Assembly: GCA_947044365.1 (NCBI GenBank)
Contig: OX345637.1
Location: 13,424,916 to 13,488,915 of the forward strand
From: Petrosia ficiformis
Taxonomy: Eukaryota; Porifera; Demospongiae; Haplosclerida; Petrosiidae
Reading direction: 5' to 3'
Length of the DNA stretch: 64,000 nucleotides
Part shown: piece after piece, positions 48,001 to 56,602 of the stretch
Position numbering within the stretch: the first letter of the stretch is position 1
Layout: each line of letters begins with the position of its first letter
The notes under the pieces: generated by a model
Databases searched by the model: none
Told to the model about the DNA's origin: nothing
What the model saw: the letters and a program-made list of their open reading frames with translations, nothing else
Made by a program: the position numbers and the translations under genes

Positions 48001-48466
48001 AGTTCTAGACTATATTAAGAACCACATGTACAATTCCAGAAAGTTCTCTAAGTACATAACAAAATGACATCACACATTAACACCTAAAGTTCTCTAAGTA
48101 CATAACAAAATGACATCACACATTAACACCTAGACAAATCACAATTCCAGAAAGAAATAAAACACCTATTTTAAGGAATACAATATTATCCATGAAGTAC
48201 ATGAAAATCCCTTACACACACACCCTTAATTATAGTGAAAAATGTCTTCAAACCAGTTTCCTGTGTGTGTGTGCTCTGATAATAACTTTTGATACTTTCA
48301 CATTCTTAATAATTATAATACTTCTTTCTTTTGTATGCAGACTAAGTCAGAACCAGTATTACCAAAATTTCAGCCACAGGCTCTAAATCTGACAGACTCT
48401 GAAAATCAGGATCATACAATGTCAACAGAGCACTCTGATGCTATTTTAATGACTGTTACAAGTTAA
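39087..48466 (+). CDS. Receptor G: Ig-FN3 membrane receptor with proline-rich stalk
   Basis: Twelve exons give about 611 residues: 39087-39156, 39214-39477, 39901-40197, 40259-40350, 40711-40954, 41744-42118, 42181-42198, 42299-42458, 42509-42553, 42617-42667, 42723-42816, 48341-48466. They encode a signal peptide (LLLSRLLLILVFLP), an Ig domain (VNFTCAVSDC...TTVHCEVY), FN3, a split FN3-like region, the cysteine domain and a PSPSPNPSP-type stalk. The membrane helix (VIVPIVALIVIVTVVLIPAF) is followed by a palmitoylation-like CYKCM and a tail with NYGSLQQ and EYSVLS. The first of two in-frame ATGs (39087, 39093) was taken. The last intron contains a complete LTR retrotransposon in antisense, so transcription must cross 5.2 kb of it. 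AATAAA lies at 48506-48511, shortly after the stop. The closest relative is receptor H. Confidence 0.8.
41026..41548. mobile_element. Mutator-like MITE with 9-bp target duplication
   Basis: A 523-bp element with about 70-bp terminal inverted repeats starting TAGTCTC(A/G)TC and continuing CAGCTGCACCCCCTCTAAA. CAATCTACC flanks both sides (41017-41025 and 41549-41557). Long inverted ends plus a 9-bp duplication are typical of Mutator-like elements. It sits in an intron of receptor G and is not seen in the matching intron of receptor H. It encodes no transposase. Confidence 0.82.
43006..43314 (-). repeat. 3' LTR of the Gmr1-like element
   Basis: A 309-bp repeat identical by eye to the LTR at 47908-48216. 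It contains a tandem duplication of a roughly 46-bp unit that includes AAGTACATAACAAAATGACA (about 43141-43230). Confidence 0.95.
43315..43332 (-). other. Polypurine tract candidate
   Basis: On the minus strand AAAAGAAGGGGAGAGGAG lies directly before the 3' LTR, where plus-strand DNA synthesis is primed in LTR retrotransposons. Confidence 0.8.
43354..47829 (-). CDS. gag-pol: Gag-Pol polyprotein, integrase upstream of reverse transcriptase
   Basis: A single 1491-residue ORF. The N-terminal coiled-coil region is rich in Arg and Glu (about 33-95), followed by a Gag retrotransposon domain (about 125-275) and two CCHC knuckles (300-313, 338-351). The aspartic protease has LLDTG (389-393). Integrase comes next: an HHCC zinc domain (about 653-693), catalytic D722, D781 and E817, then a GPY/F-like part (GPYTI, about 956). 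Only then come reverse transcriptase (LCVDYRRLN about 1125, YLDD 1224-1227) and RNase H (D1375, TDHRSLEW 1441-1448, NADALSR near the end). The sequence types are Ty3/gypsy, but this order is that of Ty1/copia and of the Gmr1 group. There is no frameshift between Gag and Pol. Confidence 0.95.
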   Translation of the reverse strand: MITRSGRTYTHRDRMGDEEGQIENTSITEMMRLLIDDRRRREEEIVQERRQREEEMTLHRQTLNEERERREQEAAQQMKTMQYQMELLAKLLEESTSSREGGSRSSASTINETDVRLSKLTEADDIEAYLTTFECMMIAYEVDKSRWVFKLAPQLTGKAQHAYAAMPVAESGKYDEVKAAILRRYDIDEETYRQRFRSAARKMPEETNRELATRLQDLFRKWTKDCDTMEKLAERMIMEQLLNTMPSSVRIWVSERKPKTSQEAGQLADDYQQARRRTQNGVNGNQPQEIKKEATTLKRCHTCNQVGHLARDCPKGNKSIGKMLGKDRPWKTEGDFRCFNCNQKGHTSKNCPSSTLFCGTRIAGGNRAAGVPAIARQGLVEGQKAENILLDTGCARTVVRDVFVPPEKILEGKATTICCAHGDTVLYPLAEVEIEVDGLKLIVEAAVSKSLPMDVLLGTDVPELLDMLKGNCTADEAMVVMTRARVQKREEEANTRQREMELDVQLNNLQDSSEKLQEVLENVTQEEDQLPDKEESCPGSEFHDDLFSTGRERRRLSRSQKRAVRHQYQCLQRKSTYGILDMSSAELQRLQSEDPTLQYIKKEAEEAKRDQFFIRNKLLYRYWTPRNQRGDGEPQEQLILPMECRKPVLHLAHEIPLAGHLGKEKTAKRILQRFYWPTIYQDVKEHCRTCESCQKSTSRRVQPAPMIPLPIMSEPFHRIAMDIVGPLPRSRSGNQYILVVCDYATRYPEAVPLRSIDAGTIAEELIRLFSRVGIPEEVLTDQGSNFTSQLLKEIYSMLHVSPIRTSPYHPQTDGLVERFNQTLKAMIRKTAVTEGKDWDKLIPYLLFAYREVPQASTGFSPFELLYGRTVRGPLDIVRESWEAKKRSTESVVSHVLSIREKLSKMAEVVNQNMSDAQRHQKLWYDRNARTREFSNGDQVLVLLPSSTSKLLAQWQGPYTITSRIGTVNYEVDMNDKRKRKRIFHINMLKRWHVPSNSVFFAQDQTDSDQNDEVLVWNDSEGDSDDRPLIGDQLTTEQQHEMKLLLGKYSDVLQNLPGKTEVTKHHILTGNATPVRLPPYRLPHAYRETVQAELKEMLENGIIEVSTSDWASPIVLVKKKDGSLRLCVDYRRLNSVSQFDAYPMPRVDDLIDQIGQAKFISTLDLTRGYWQVPVAEEARHKTAFITPFGLFQFIVMPFGLSGAPATFQRLMDHLLRGSEEFALAYLDDLVVYTSSWEDHLQCVRLILDKLHRAGLTAKPKKCQFGMSECVYLGHVVGSGVVRPETSKVEAVKLFPAPKTKKEVRTFLGLTGYYRKFIPSYSAIAVPLTDLTKKLAPSLVNWTKECQEAFQKLKDILCSAPILKSPDFDRQFTIQTDASNRGVAAVLSQYDDSGDDHPVAYFSRKLQPREESYSTVEKECLAIKLGVQAFRVYVLGRQFTIETDHRSLEWLDRLKENNARLTRWSLSLQPYQFEVKYRSGKKNSNADALSRIT
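47890..47907 (-). other. Primer binding site candidate
   Basis: Directly after the 5' LTR the minus strand reads TTTGGTGTCAGAGGTGGG, the position and TGG-type start expected for a tRNA primer binding site. The tRNA was not assigned. Confidence 0.6.
47908..48216 (-). repeat. 5' LTR of the Gmr1-like element
   Basis: Identical to the 3' LTR as far as can be read. It starts TGTAAGGGATTTTC on the minus strand and ends CTATTACA. Confidence 0.95.
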
Positions 48467-48764
48467 CACACATTGCATGTGTCTATTATTTTGATTACAG
48501 CAAACAATAAAAAAGTAAAATAACATTTTCTTGATGTATGACATATGTATGTATGTATGTTGTACAGTTAAAATTGAAAGAATGATGCACTAAATAATGA
48601 ACATATATTATGATCATGTGATTGATAATAACATAATTTTATACTACAATATACTTCCATACTCATACATACGTACAAACTATATATACTTGTGGTTAAC
48701 CCACTGTTTTTATTATCACCAATGAAATATGTTTTCAAATAAGCTTACTTGTTACTTACACAGT

Positions 48765-49105
48765 CTCATAAACAGGAGTATTAGTTCATATAGAGTGAGT
48801 ATCCTGATAGCTGGATATTCTTGTTTGTATTATTAGAATTCCTATCACTGGCTATTCTAGTGTTAGTAACTGTTTTTGGATAAGCATAATATATAAACTG
48901 GTAAATTTGTAACAGTATGCATTTTCCTGACAGGATCAAATTTGCTTGTGTATTCATTATACAGTGAACAGTACTATAGTATTGCTGCATATATAAAACC
49001 ATTATTTACCACAATAAAAGTCAATTCTATTAATCCTAATACACACACTCCAATAGTGGTAGAAGTGGTTGTAATAATAGCATTGTCAGTCAAGTTGTTG
49101 GATCT
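48765..49105 (-). pseudogene. Decayed receptor tail and membrane exons
   Basis: On the minus strand this resembles the tail and membrane exons at 56603-57130. Shared plus-strand blocks include TCATAAACAGGAGTATTAGT and ATCAATCCTAATA-like AT-rich borders. Stops and deletions break the frame. With the fragments at 49276-49550 it marks a dead minus-strand receptor beside H. Confidence 0.6.
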
Positions 49106-49275
49106 AAACTCTTAATCAATGTCAATATAAGTGAAGAAAGGAATGGAAATACAATGTAAAATAAATTGTGATTTATATACACTAACGATAAGATAAGTTG
49201 TCATATATATGTTAACAAAGTAGATGGAAACTTTGATGAAAACAAGGGAAAGGGAATCAAGTATATTTATAATTA

Positions 49276-49550
49276 GATGGTACGTGTCATATTACTATTA
49301 TTCAATTCTTCTCTATCTAGTCTTGTTAACTTTCCATGACTGTGACTGAAAGTTCCTGCAAATACTTTGAAAATATGAAGTATCATTCAATACAGTCCTC
49401 ACAGTAACAGGTCACTCAATGATGTCTATATATATATATATACTATTATAATTACAATTTATGCACATTTGTACTTTAGACTACCTGGATCTTGAGCATC
49501 TGTGGTATTTTGTTGTGGAAACAAACAGCTATATAGTGCTAGTGCAATGG
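49276..49550 (-). pseudogene. Decayed first exons of a receptor F copy
   Basis: The Ig-exon remnant (49276-49427) matches receptor F near 38582-38832, with shared blocks such as ATATTACTATTATTCAATTC and TTCCTGCAAATAC. The signal-peptide remnant (about 49481-49550) shares ATCTTGAGCATCTGTG and TATTTTGTTG. Mutations remove the start region and frame. Its head-to-head position relative to H repeats the F/G arrangement. Confidence 0.75.
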
Positions 49551-49590
49551 TCTGTCCTGTTTCCCAATTATAAGTCAATTACAAAGGTAC

Positions 49591-49646
49591 ACACTCTTGG
49601 GATTTTCCCCAAAAGATTATTAATCTCTTGGGAAAATCCCAAGTGT
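49591..49646. promoter_or_regulatory. Hairpin with two inverted kappa-B-like sites before receptor H
   Basis: GGGATTTTCCC (49599-49609) and its exact complement GGGAAAATCCC (49630-49640) lie in arms that form a hairpin ending 7 bp before the start codon of H. Both fit the Rel/Dorsal consensus GGG-(A/T)n-CC. A binding function is inferred only. Confidence 0.4.
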
Positions 49647-50984
49647 AAAAACTATGAAGTTAGTACTGTTAACACTGGTATATCTTCCTTGTCTTAAAAG
49701 CTGTTGTAAGTTGTTTCATTAGTTGCATCATGTATACATATACTTCATGTATATATTTATAGATTTTAGTGAAGATCCATCATCTATAAATGGAACATTG
49801 CAGCAGATAGTGAACTTTACTTGTGCAGTGTCTAACTGTAGCCGACCTCCAACAATTTCAGCTGATGATAGGATATTTAAATGTAAACAACCAGGCACAT
49901 GTAATCTAAGCTATTGTCGGAGTGTGTGTACAGTGACATTAACTGAAAATGATAACAATACTAGAATCCGCTGTGAGACAGATGAATTTCTATTTTCTAA
50001 AAATGCCACAATTTTAGTTCAAAGTTAGTTAATTTGTCACATTTGATTACCTTAAGCCTATACATTTAATTGTGTGTAAGCAGTTTTAGCGACTAACATA
50101 ACATAATAGCTAAAATTAGTGCAAACAAAAAATTATATTTGGTGATCATCAAATTATGCATATCAGACATGGCTCAGAAATTTGCTACAACACTAACTAC
50201 ACAATTAATGGTAGGCTTAATGATATTCTAAATACAGGATACCATGGCAAAATGAAAATTGAGTATTTGCTATTTCAAAAAATGATGAAAGAGTTAAGAA
50301 TAGTTAAACATAAGGTATCAAAAGGTCTTCATTAATTTTTACTAATGAAGATTTTCAAGTCAAATGATTTAGATGAAGACTTTTGAGTCAAAAGAACAAT
50401 CTAGTTTTTAAATGACGTGAAGACATGCATATTGAGTATAATTCATATTACTTTTTGTATACACTATAGCTGAACTTGATGCAGTACTGAATATTAGCCG
50501 TTCAAATGCAACATCAAAGATCATCGAGTTCTCATGGTCATCACCTTATATATATGAAGGCATTGATATCTCATATGATGTGTTATTATTGTCAAACAAT
50601 ATGTCTTTTGCTATACAAAACGAAACTGTGAATAAGACTGTTTTGGAGCTCGATACTACTTCATTTAAGCATGAATTCTGTAGTGAAGTCAACCTTACCA
50701 TCACTCTTAAAGCAGAAACACTTACTGGACCACAAAAAAGTTGGATTGGAATTTTACCTCATCGTGAGTATAATTGTAATTATGTTTATAAAGATAATTT
50801 GTTGTATATACAATTATAGCTCCAACTAACGATCTGATAAATTCTGAGACTGATATACCACATATTACAAAACTATCAAATGGCAATGCCTGTATTTCTT
50901 TTAGATTTAAGGTCAGTTATTGTTGTTATACCATAGCAGTGTTGGTTTTCAAATGGGAGATACCATGTGATGTCATTATCATAA

Positions 50985-52126
50985 TCAGAGAGTACGGTAG
51001 TACTCTCTATGTAGGGATGGCACGGAAAAAAAATGGCCGCCCATACATTTCAATTGCAAGTGATGACCTGAAATCTCTGGTAATATATACAGATAGGTTT
51101 TAATACACACATACCTATTCATATCTAGTGTTTTTACGACTACCAACATCTTCTAGATGGCCAAAGATTGTCGTTAAGGTAGAGAACCGGCGAGTGGCAA
51201 AACTGGCAAAATCTTCATCATAATATTAATATTAATATTTTTCAGACAAATCATTTTTTTGTTTGTTGAACTATCACAATGATTCTAGCACCATTCCAGT
51301 CGCATTTATAGTAGAATTCTGGTCTACATGTATCGAGATAATATCTACAGATGCTATGAAAGAAGACAGTCTCAACGACTACAAAGATTTGATCTCGAAT
51401 TGGACGCCATTTTCCTCAATGGAATTTAATTACGCATGCGCATTCGTGTACTCAGAACATGGAAGCTGAAATGCTTGTTGCATTGGAATTGTGTGAGCAA
51501 ATACATTCTTATAATAATGAATTATTAATATTAAAGCCATTGTATAATAATATTGTATACTATGATAACCATTGGAATACTGAATGGTTGACACAGTGAC
51601 TGACACTACTTCTTGTAGGATGGCAGACAGTGCTGTAAGTGAAATAGAGAATATACATCATCTGTAAGTGAAAGAGAATGATAATCAATACATAAATACA
51701 AAAGACTGACTTTTATTGATGAACAAATTTTAATGCATTTATTTTTGTAAGATTCCATAATGATAGTATTTCTGTAATCTACAAAACATATTCACACCAT
51801 TCAGAAAAAAAAACAATGGAAACAAGAATAATAAAAAACATTTTCAATAAAAATGAAAGAAGATGTAGGGATGTCAAAACCCAAAAAGCATGCAAACAAG
51901 GTTGGGAAGCTAACATAGGACCCAAAATCACTTCCATATAACCCTACATAAGTATATACAGCTCTTTGTATTTTGTTTCATAGCAGTGTAAAAACTTATG
52001 TAGGGTTATATGGAAGTGATTTTAGGTCCTATGTTAGCTTCCCAACCTTGTTTGCATGCTTTTTGGGTTTTGACATCCCTACATCTTCTTTCATTTTTAT
52101 TGAAAATGTTTTTTATTATTCTTGTT
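50985..52126 (+). mobile_element. Three-copy repeat unit, copy beta
   Basis: Starts CAGAGAGTACGGTAGTACTC at 50985, directly after a stretch (AAATGGGAGATACCATGTGA) that is uninterrupted in the matching intron of G. It contains the open frame 51263-51469 (DSSTIPVAFIVEFW, MKEDSLNDYKD) and ends with a long fold-back element. It has no nested insertion, so it serves as the reference copy. Confidence 0.7.
51821..52126. repeat. Long fold-back element, nearly perfect 133-bp arms
   Basis: The arms 51821-51954 and 51992-52126 appear to differ at one base only. They carry AGATGTAGGGATGTCAAAAC and CTTCCATATAACCCTACATA. It forms the right end of repeat copy beta. Confidence 0.9.
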
Positions 52127-52948
52127 ATAGTTTATTTTAGTGATGGATTCTGTGTAAAGTATGTTCCAATCAACATAGTATGTTTCACACCCCAACATCA
52201 CACATTTTGCATTATTCTTGCTGTCCTGCTGTGTATATTCCACATTTATTCTTATAGTTCTATAATTGGTATTTACGGTTAATGAATGTGCTACTCAATA
52301 TAAATGAGTGATTTCCTAGAACCACTCATTAGTAAATCTAATATGCAGTTTTTGTGTTTGTAATGATTATTCTCTTTCTATCATTGCATTAATAGGAGTT
52401 CCAGAATGGTTCTTGTCTTGGTAGAAATACTGCTAAAGCAAGTCTAACTGTTCATTATCATTACAATGATATTGCAAAAGATTATTTGTTAAACACATCA
52501 CACATTGTCAAAGATCGAATATGTCTTGTGACTTGTGATAATGTTATATTGATTGGAGGAGATCTCTTATCAGTGCAAATAAGCACTGGGTAATGATGCT
52601 GGATTTACTACACAAAAATCCCTTCTTAACTTCAGTAAGTTATCTCAATAATAATAATATTTTTATTAGTATAATTGTATTTATTTTTGATGGTGGATGA
52701 TTGCCATTGTAACCATTCATGTACTTGGGAATTATAAGCCAACAAACTATTGCTGTATACAGTAATTAAATACTTCCATGGTTAGTTGATATCAGTTTCA
52801 AGTTGTTATTTTGTATCCTCCCATTCATCGCTTAAAATCTTAAAACTTAATTCCTATTGCTCATAATGTAACTATACAATAATATATATTTAACTACAAC
52901 AAACTGCTTCCATGGTAGCAAATGCTATAAGTACATGTTATGTCATAC

Positions 52949-53028
52949 CACGAGTGCTACATGTATATCAGGCTTATAATCACTGAGCCCGAAGGCAACG
53001 TAATTATAAATCTGATATTGCACAAGTG
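52949..53028. repeat. Small fold-back element, CCCGAAGG centre
   Basis: The arms CACGAGTGC...ATCAGGCTTATAATCAC and GTAATTATAAATCTGAT...GCACAAGTG pair imperfectly around GAGCCCGAAGGC. In an intron of receptor H. Confidence 0.6.
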
Positions 53029-53190
53029 GGCAGCTAATATATTTCCTGCACTTCAAAGCATTTTGGCCACACTATAAATATTGTTTATACCGAAAACCTA
53101 AGGGCATGTATCACAAACCGCGATGAACATATGTATCATAGTTTATGTCATGGTCAAAAGCTTTGAAATCATGACATTATTGCACATATA

Positions 53191-53236
<46 letters not shown>

Positions 53237-53410
53237 CCCGATATGGCGAAACATCAAAGTAAACCACAGGTCTATAAATCACATATAACTGTGGTCAGAT
53301 ATAAAACCTGCCGTCGACACAGACTACAAGCTTACCTTCTCCAAAGTGAAGAAAGAAATGTTCAAGAAGCAACAGCTATCAACAAAGATTTTGTCTTTCT
53401 GGAAATATAA

Positions 53411-53524
53411 TAATTATAACATCTACTCGTGCTATATCAAATTTATAATCACCTCACCCTCAGGCCTATGGCCCTGGTGTTTGGTGATTATAAATCTGAT
53501 ACAGCACTTGTAGGTGTGTTATAA
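53411..53524. repeat. Fold-back element related to 52949-53028
   Basis: The outer arms run TAATTATAACATCTACTCGTGC against GCACTTGTAGGTGTTATAATA, with inner arms TTTATAATCACC and GGTGATTATAAA. The centre, CAGGCCTATGGCCCTG, is GC-rich. It shares the TTATAAATCTGATA motif with the preceding element. Confidence 0.7.
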
Positions 53525-55043
53525 TAAATACATACATAAAATCATATGTAAATATAAAATTATATGTATATCTATTTATATATGTTTCATTTGAAGTATA
53601 TCCTTTTGTATTCATAAGGTACTTTCGACACTCAAAGAGTCACTATTTATTATAACAGTAAGGAACCCTGCTTTAATGTAACGTATGCCGACAACTCAAA
53701 TGTAAATGGAAGTCATTTTATTATATCTGGAGCTAATAATAGTGACTATGAGAATTATACAAATATTTATAGACATAATGGATCACTGTCAGTCACAGGG
53801 TGTTTCTCTTGGCTTTACAATGGAGTATATGATATATGTATATCGGATATAGGTACCGGTAAATGTGCTATTAACCTAACATCAGTTACAATCACAAATA
53901 ATCCATCTCCTAGTCCATCTCCTAGTCCATCACCTCCCAATCCATCTCCTAGTCCTGGCCCACCTCCCAATCCATCTCCTAGTCCCGGTCCACCTCCTAA
54001 TCACAGCTATGATTTTCCTACATGTAAGTAATAACTGATATGATTCATTTTTGTTAACATTCTCTCATTATAGATGTTGTCATCATTATAACAGTACTAG
54101 TGCTTTTAACTGTGGTATTTACTAGTACTGTAATAGCTGTAGTCACTGTGTTAGTTGTAATACATTACAAGAAAATTGTACAAACACCTACATCAGTTGA
54201 TGGATCTTTGCATCCTACACCAGAAGAAGGTTGATAGTTACTTAATAATTAACATATGATAATAACTATTTTCCTACTTTATAGACAATAGGCAGAATGG
54301 TACTGATAGAATTGTCACGACTTCTAATTTAAATTATGGTTCTATTCAAAACCAGTAAGTAATGCAGTTCACTTGTTACTATGGTATACTATATCTTCAT
54401 CAAATAGGAATGAGGACGCTGATATAGAGTTGACAGAGTCTACATATGTACCACCATCGGATGAGGTATGTGACATTTTATATAATAATTATTATTATTA
54501 TATTTTCATATTAGAATCATTATAATTACAAGAATAATAAAAAACATTTCCAATTTATTTGCATTGCATTAAATAGTACCTGAGCTAGTTACATACCTCT
54601 TATCAACTCTGATACTAATTATCTTGTATCATTATCTTTCCTGTACAACAGCTACCAGAAGGATATGTTTATTCACCTTCAATTGACGCAACTGAAACAG
54701 TTAGTTCTACTATACTATGTAAACTAGGGTTGGGCAATATTGAAAATACATCTTGAGCCAATTAACGAAGTGTTAATGCTGTTATTGACAATATAATCAT
54801 AAATAATTTGCACCATTGCCTAAAAGAGAGAACTGCACAGTGCCAAATAAGAAGCTCTATGGGCCAATGGTGTGCCATATGAACTTATTAAAAACATTGA
54901 TTGCAATGTATGTGAATTATTTCCCAACCTAATGTCAATCATTAATTAATAATACTATAATTTTTCATATCTAGACTGAGTCAGAACCAGTATTTTTACA
55001 ACCTACTAAAGAAGAAGATTCAATCAACAATGATCGAACTTAA

Positions 55044-56602
55044 TTATAATTCATGGACTGATTTAACATTGCCAAGTGGTGAATAATAATTGGTATGTCT
55101 TCAGATTCTATTCAGTGTTTTTTAATACTACAAGTAACTAAAGAATATTAGAAGTTTGCAATTTATATATCACATTTTTTCTTGAATTGTTAATGTATGT
55201 GTAGTATAGCACATTTAATTATTGTTTTAATGTGGCACATGGGTCAAGCCCACATTTAAAGACATGTATTTATAGAAAATGGCATTATAAATATTTTATT
55301 TCAATTATTATTGTCACACATGTAATAAGTGATTTAATGTGCTATGAGGTAATGAACTTCAAGTAATAAATATGATTTTTGTGAGATGCAATAAATGTAG
55401 TTAGTAGTGTTGTTTTAGTTTACTATAACTAAACCCCTTTTAGTAAGACATCTTGACTTTTAGTTAACTAAACTATAACTAAAACAATAACTATAACTAA
55501 AAATTGGCCAATAGTTAGAGTACACGTGTATCACTGTACTATGTATATACACTATGCATATTAATTTGTAACCATGAACGTTAAAAATGATTTTTTCTAA
55601 TTGCTAATAGTAAACATGCTTACATACATTATAACTTTACTATTATCACACATACAACATAAAAACACACAGAAACCATAATAGAATAATTGTGGTTAAT
55701 CTACTATTTCATTACTGTTTATAAATACACCGTGGTTAAATATATGAGCTACTATTTAACAGATTATGTACCCTGTTAATAATAATTTCAACTCAAGCGA
55801 CATTCAAAAAAAGAAAAGAAACAAAAACTTAAAATGAAAGAACATTTAGGGATATCAAAAACGAAAAAGTACACAAACAAGATTTGGATTGTACCTTAGC
55901 AACAAAATTATTTCTATATAGCAACATTCAACTTACATAAGTATAGTTTCCTTGTGTTTTCCTTGTATACTCTAGTTGTACTTATGTAGGGTTGTTGTGT
56001 ATAGGATTATAACACCCTTGAGATAATTAGTCTCAGGCTACACCCTTTAACCAATTGTCTTGTGGGTGTTATATGTCCCATAACTGCCTCCAAACAAGGC
56101 TATATACATGTATTTTATACCATGGTAACACATTTAAACACACAATATATGCAATTAAAATCCTGTTGTGTCAAGTAGAAGCCATAGTACTATACTAATT
56201 ATAATTAGTGTTTACTATAAAAACTGTGAAACAATTAGTGGCTGTCTACAGTATGGCCATAAATTACTCACTGTACATCAAAGGTTACAACGGCAATCAC
56301 CCATGCATCATGGTATAAATTATGAAGTTGTACATGTTATATTAATTTTGTTGCTAAGGTACCATCCCAATCTTGTTTGTCAGTTTTGATATTCTTCAAT
56401 CTTTCACTTCAACTTTTTATTGTTAATAATTATTGTGTCTACATACATACAGTGATGATATAATATTATATTCACTAAAGAAATAATAGGTTAACTGCGA
56501 GTAAACAATTATAAAAAGTCTTATCAGTTTAATGACAATCTGTGCATGAATGATAATACATTTCCAAATTTCAAATGAAATTAGCACCATTTTTTGAAGT
56601 TC
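55044..56602. other. Spacer after receptor H
   Basis: AT-rich with no coding signal. It includes repeated TTAACTAAACTATAACTAAA-type motifs near 55430-55505, also seen near 22836-22886, and a degraded fold-back element (55820-56430). Confidence 0.5.
55820..56430. repeat. Degraded long fold-back element
   Basis: The arms near 55845-55930 and 56325-56400 pair over CAAGATT-GGAT-GTACCTTAGCAACAAAATTA. The motifs GGGATATCAAAAACGAAAAAG and CTTACATAAGTA relate it to the 20.0 and 51.8 kb fold-back family. Confidence 0.55.

Larger units (their letters stand above)
43006..48216 (-). mobile_element. Complete LTR retrotransposon, Gmr1-like
   Basis: A 5211-bp element with two 309-bp LTRs (43006-43314 and 47908-48216) that appear identical, bounded TGT...ACA and flanked by the 5-bp duplication CACAC (43001-43005, 48217-48221). 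Reading the minus strand, the 5' LTR is followed by a primer-binding-site candidate, one long Gag-Pol ORF, and a polypurine tract before the 3' LTR. Identical LTRs and an open ORF suggest a recent, possibly active insertion. It lies antisense in the last intron of receptor G. Confidence 0.95.
49654..55043 (+). pseudogene. Receptor H: sister of G with one frameshift
   Basis: Exons: 49654-49705, 49763-50023, 50470-50763, 50820-50911, 52396-52634, 53619-54023, 54074-54229, 54285-54354, 54408-54465, 54652-54699, 54975-55043. The architecture equals G: signal peptide, Ig (VNFTCAVSNC), FN3, split FN3-like region, cysteine domain, Pro-rich stalk, membrane helix (VIIITVLVLLTVVF...) and a tail with NYGSIQN and TYVPPSD. 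Exon 52396-52634 is 239 nt, while the G exon is 244 nt. After an in-frame 6-base deletion one extra base near 52575-52585 shifts the frame and gives a TAA at about 52591. Every other exon is open and keeps splice sites. It may be a recent pseudogene, a null allele, or a sequencing error in an intact gene of about 580 residues. Confidence 0.75.
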
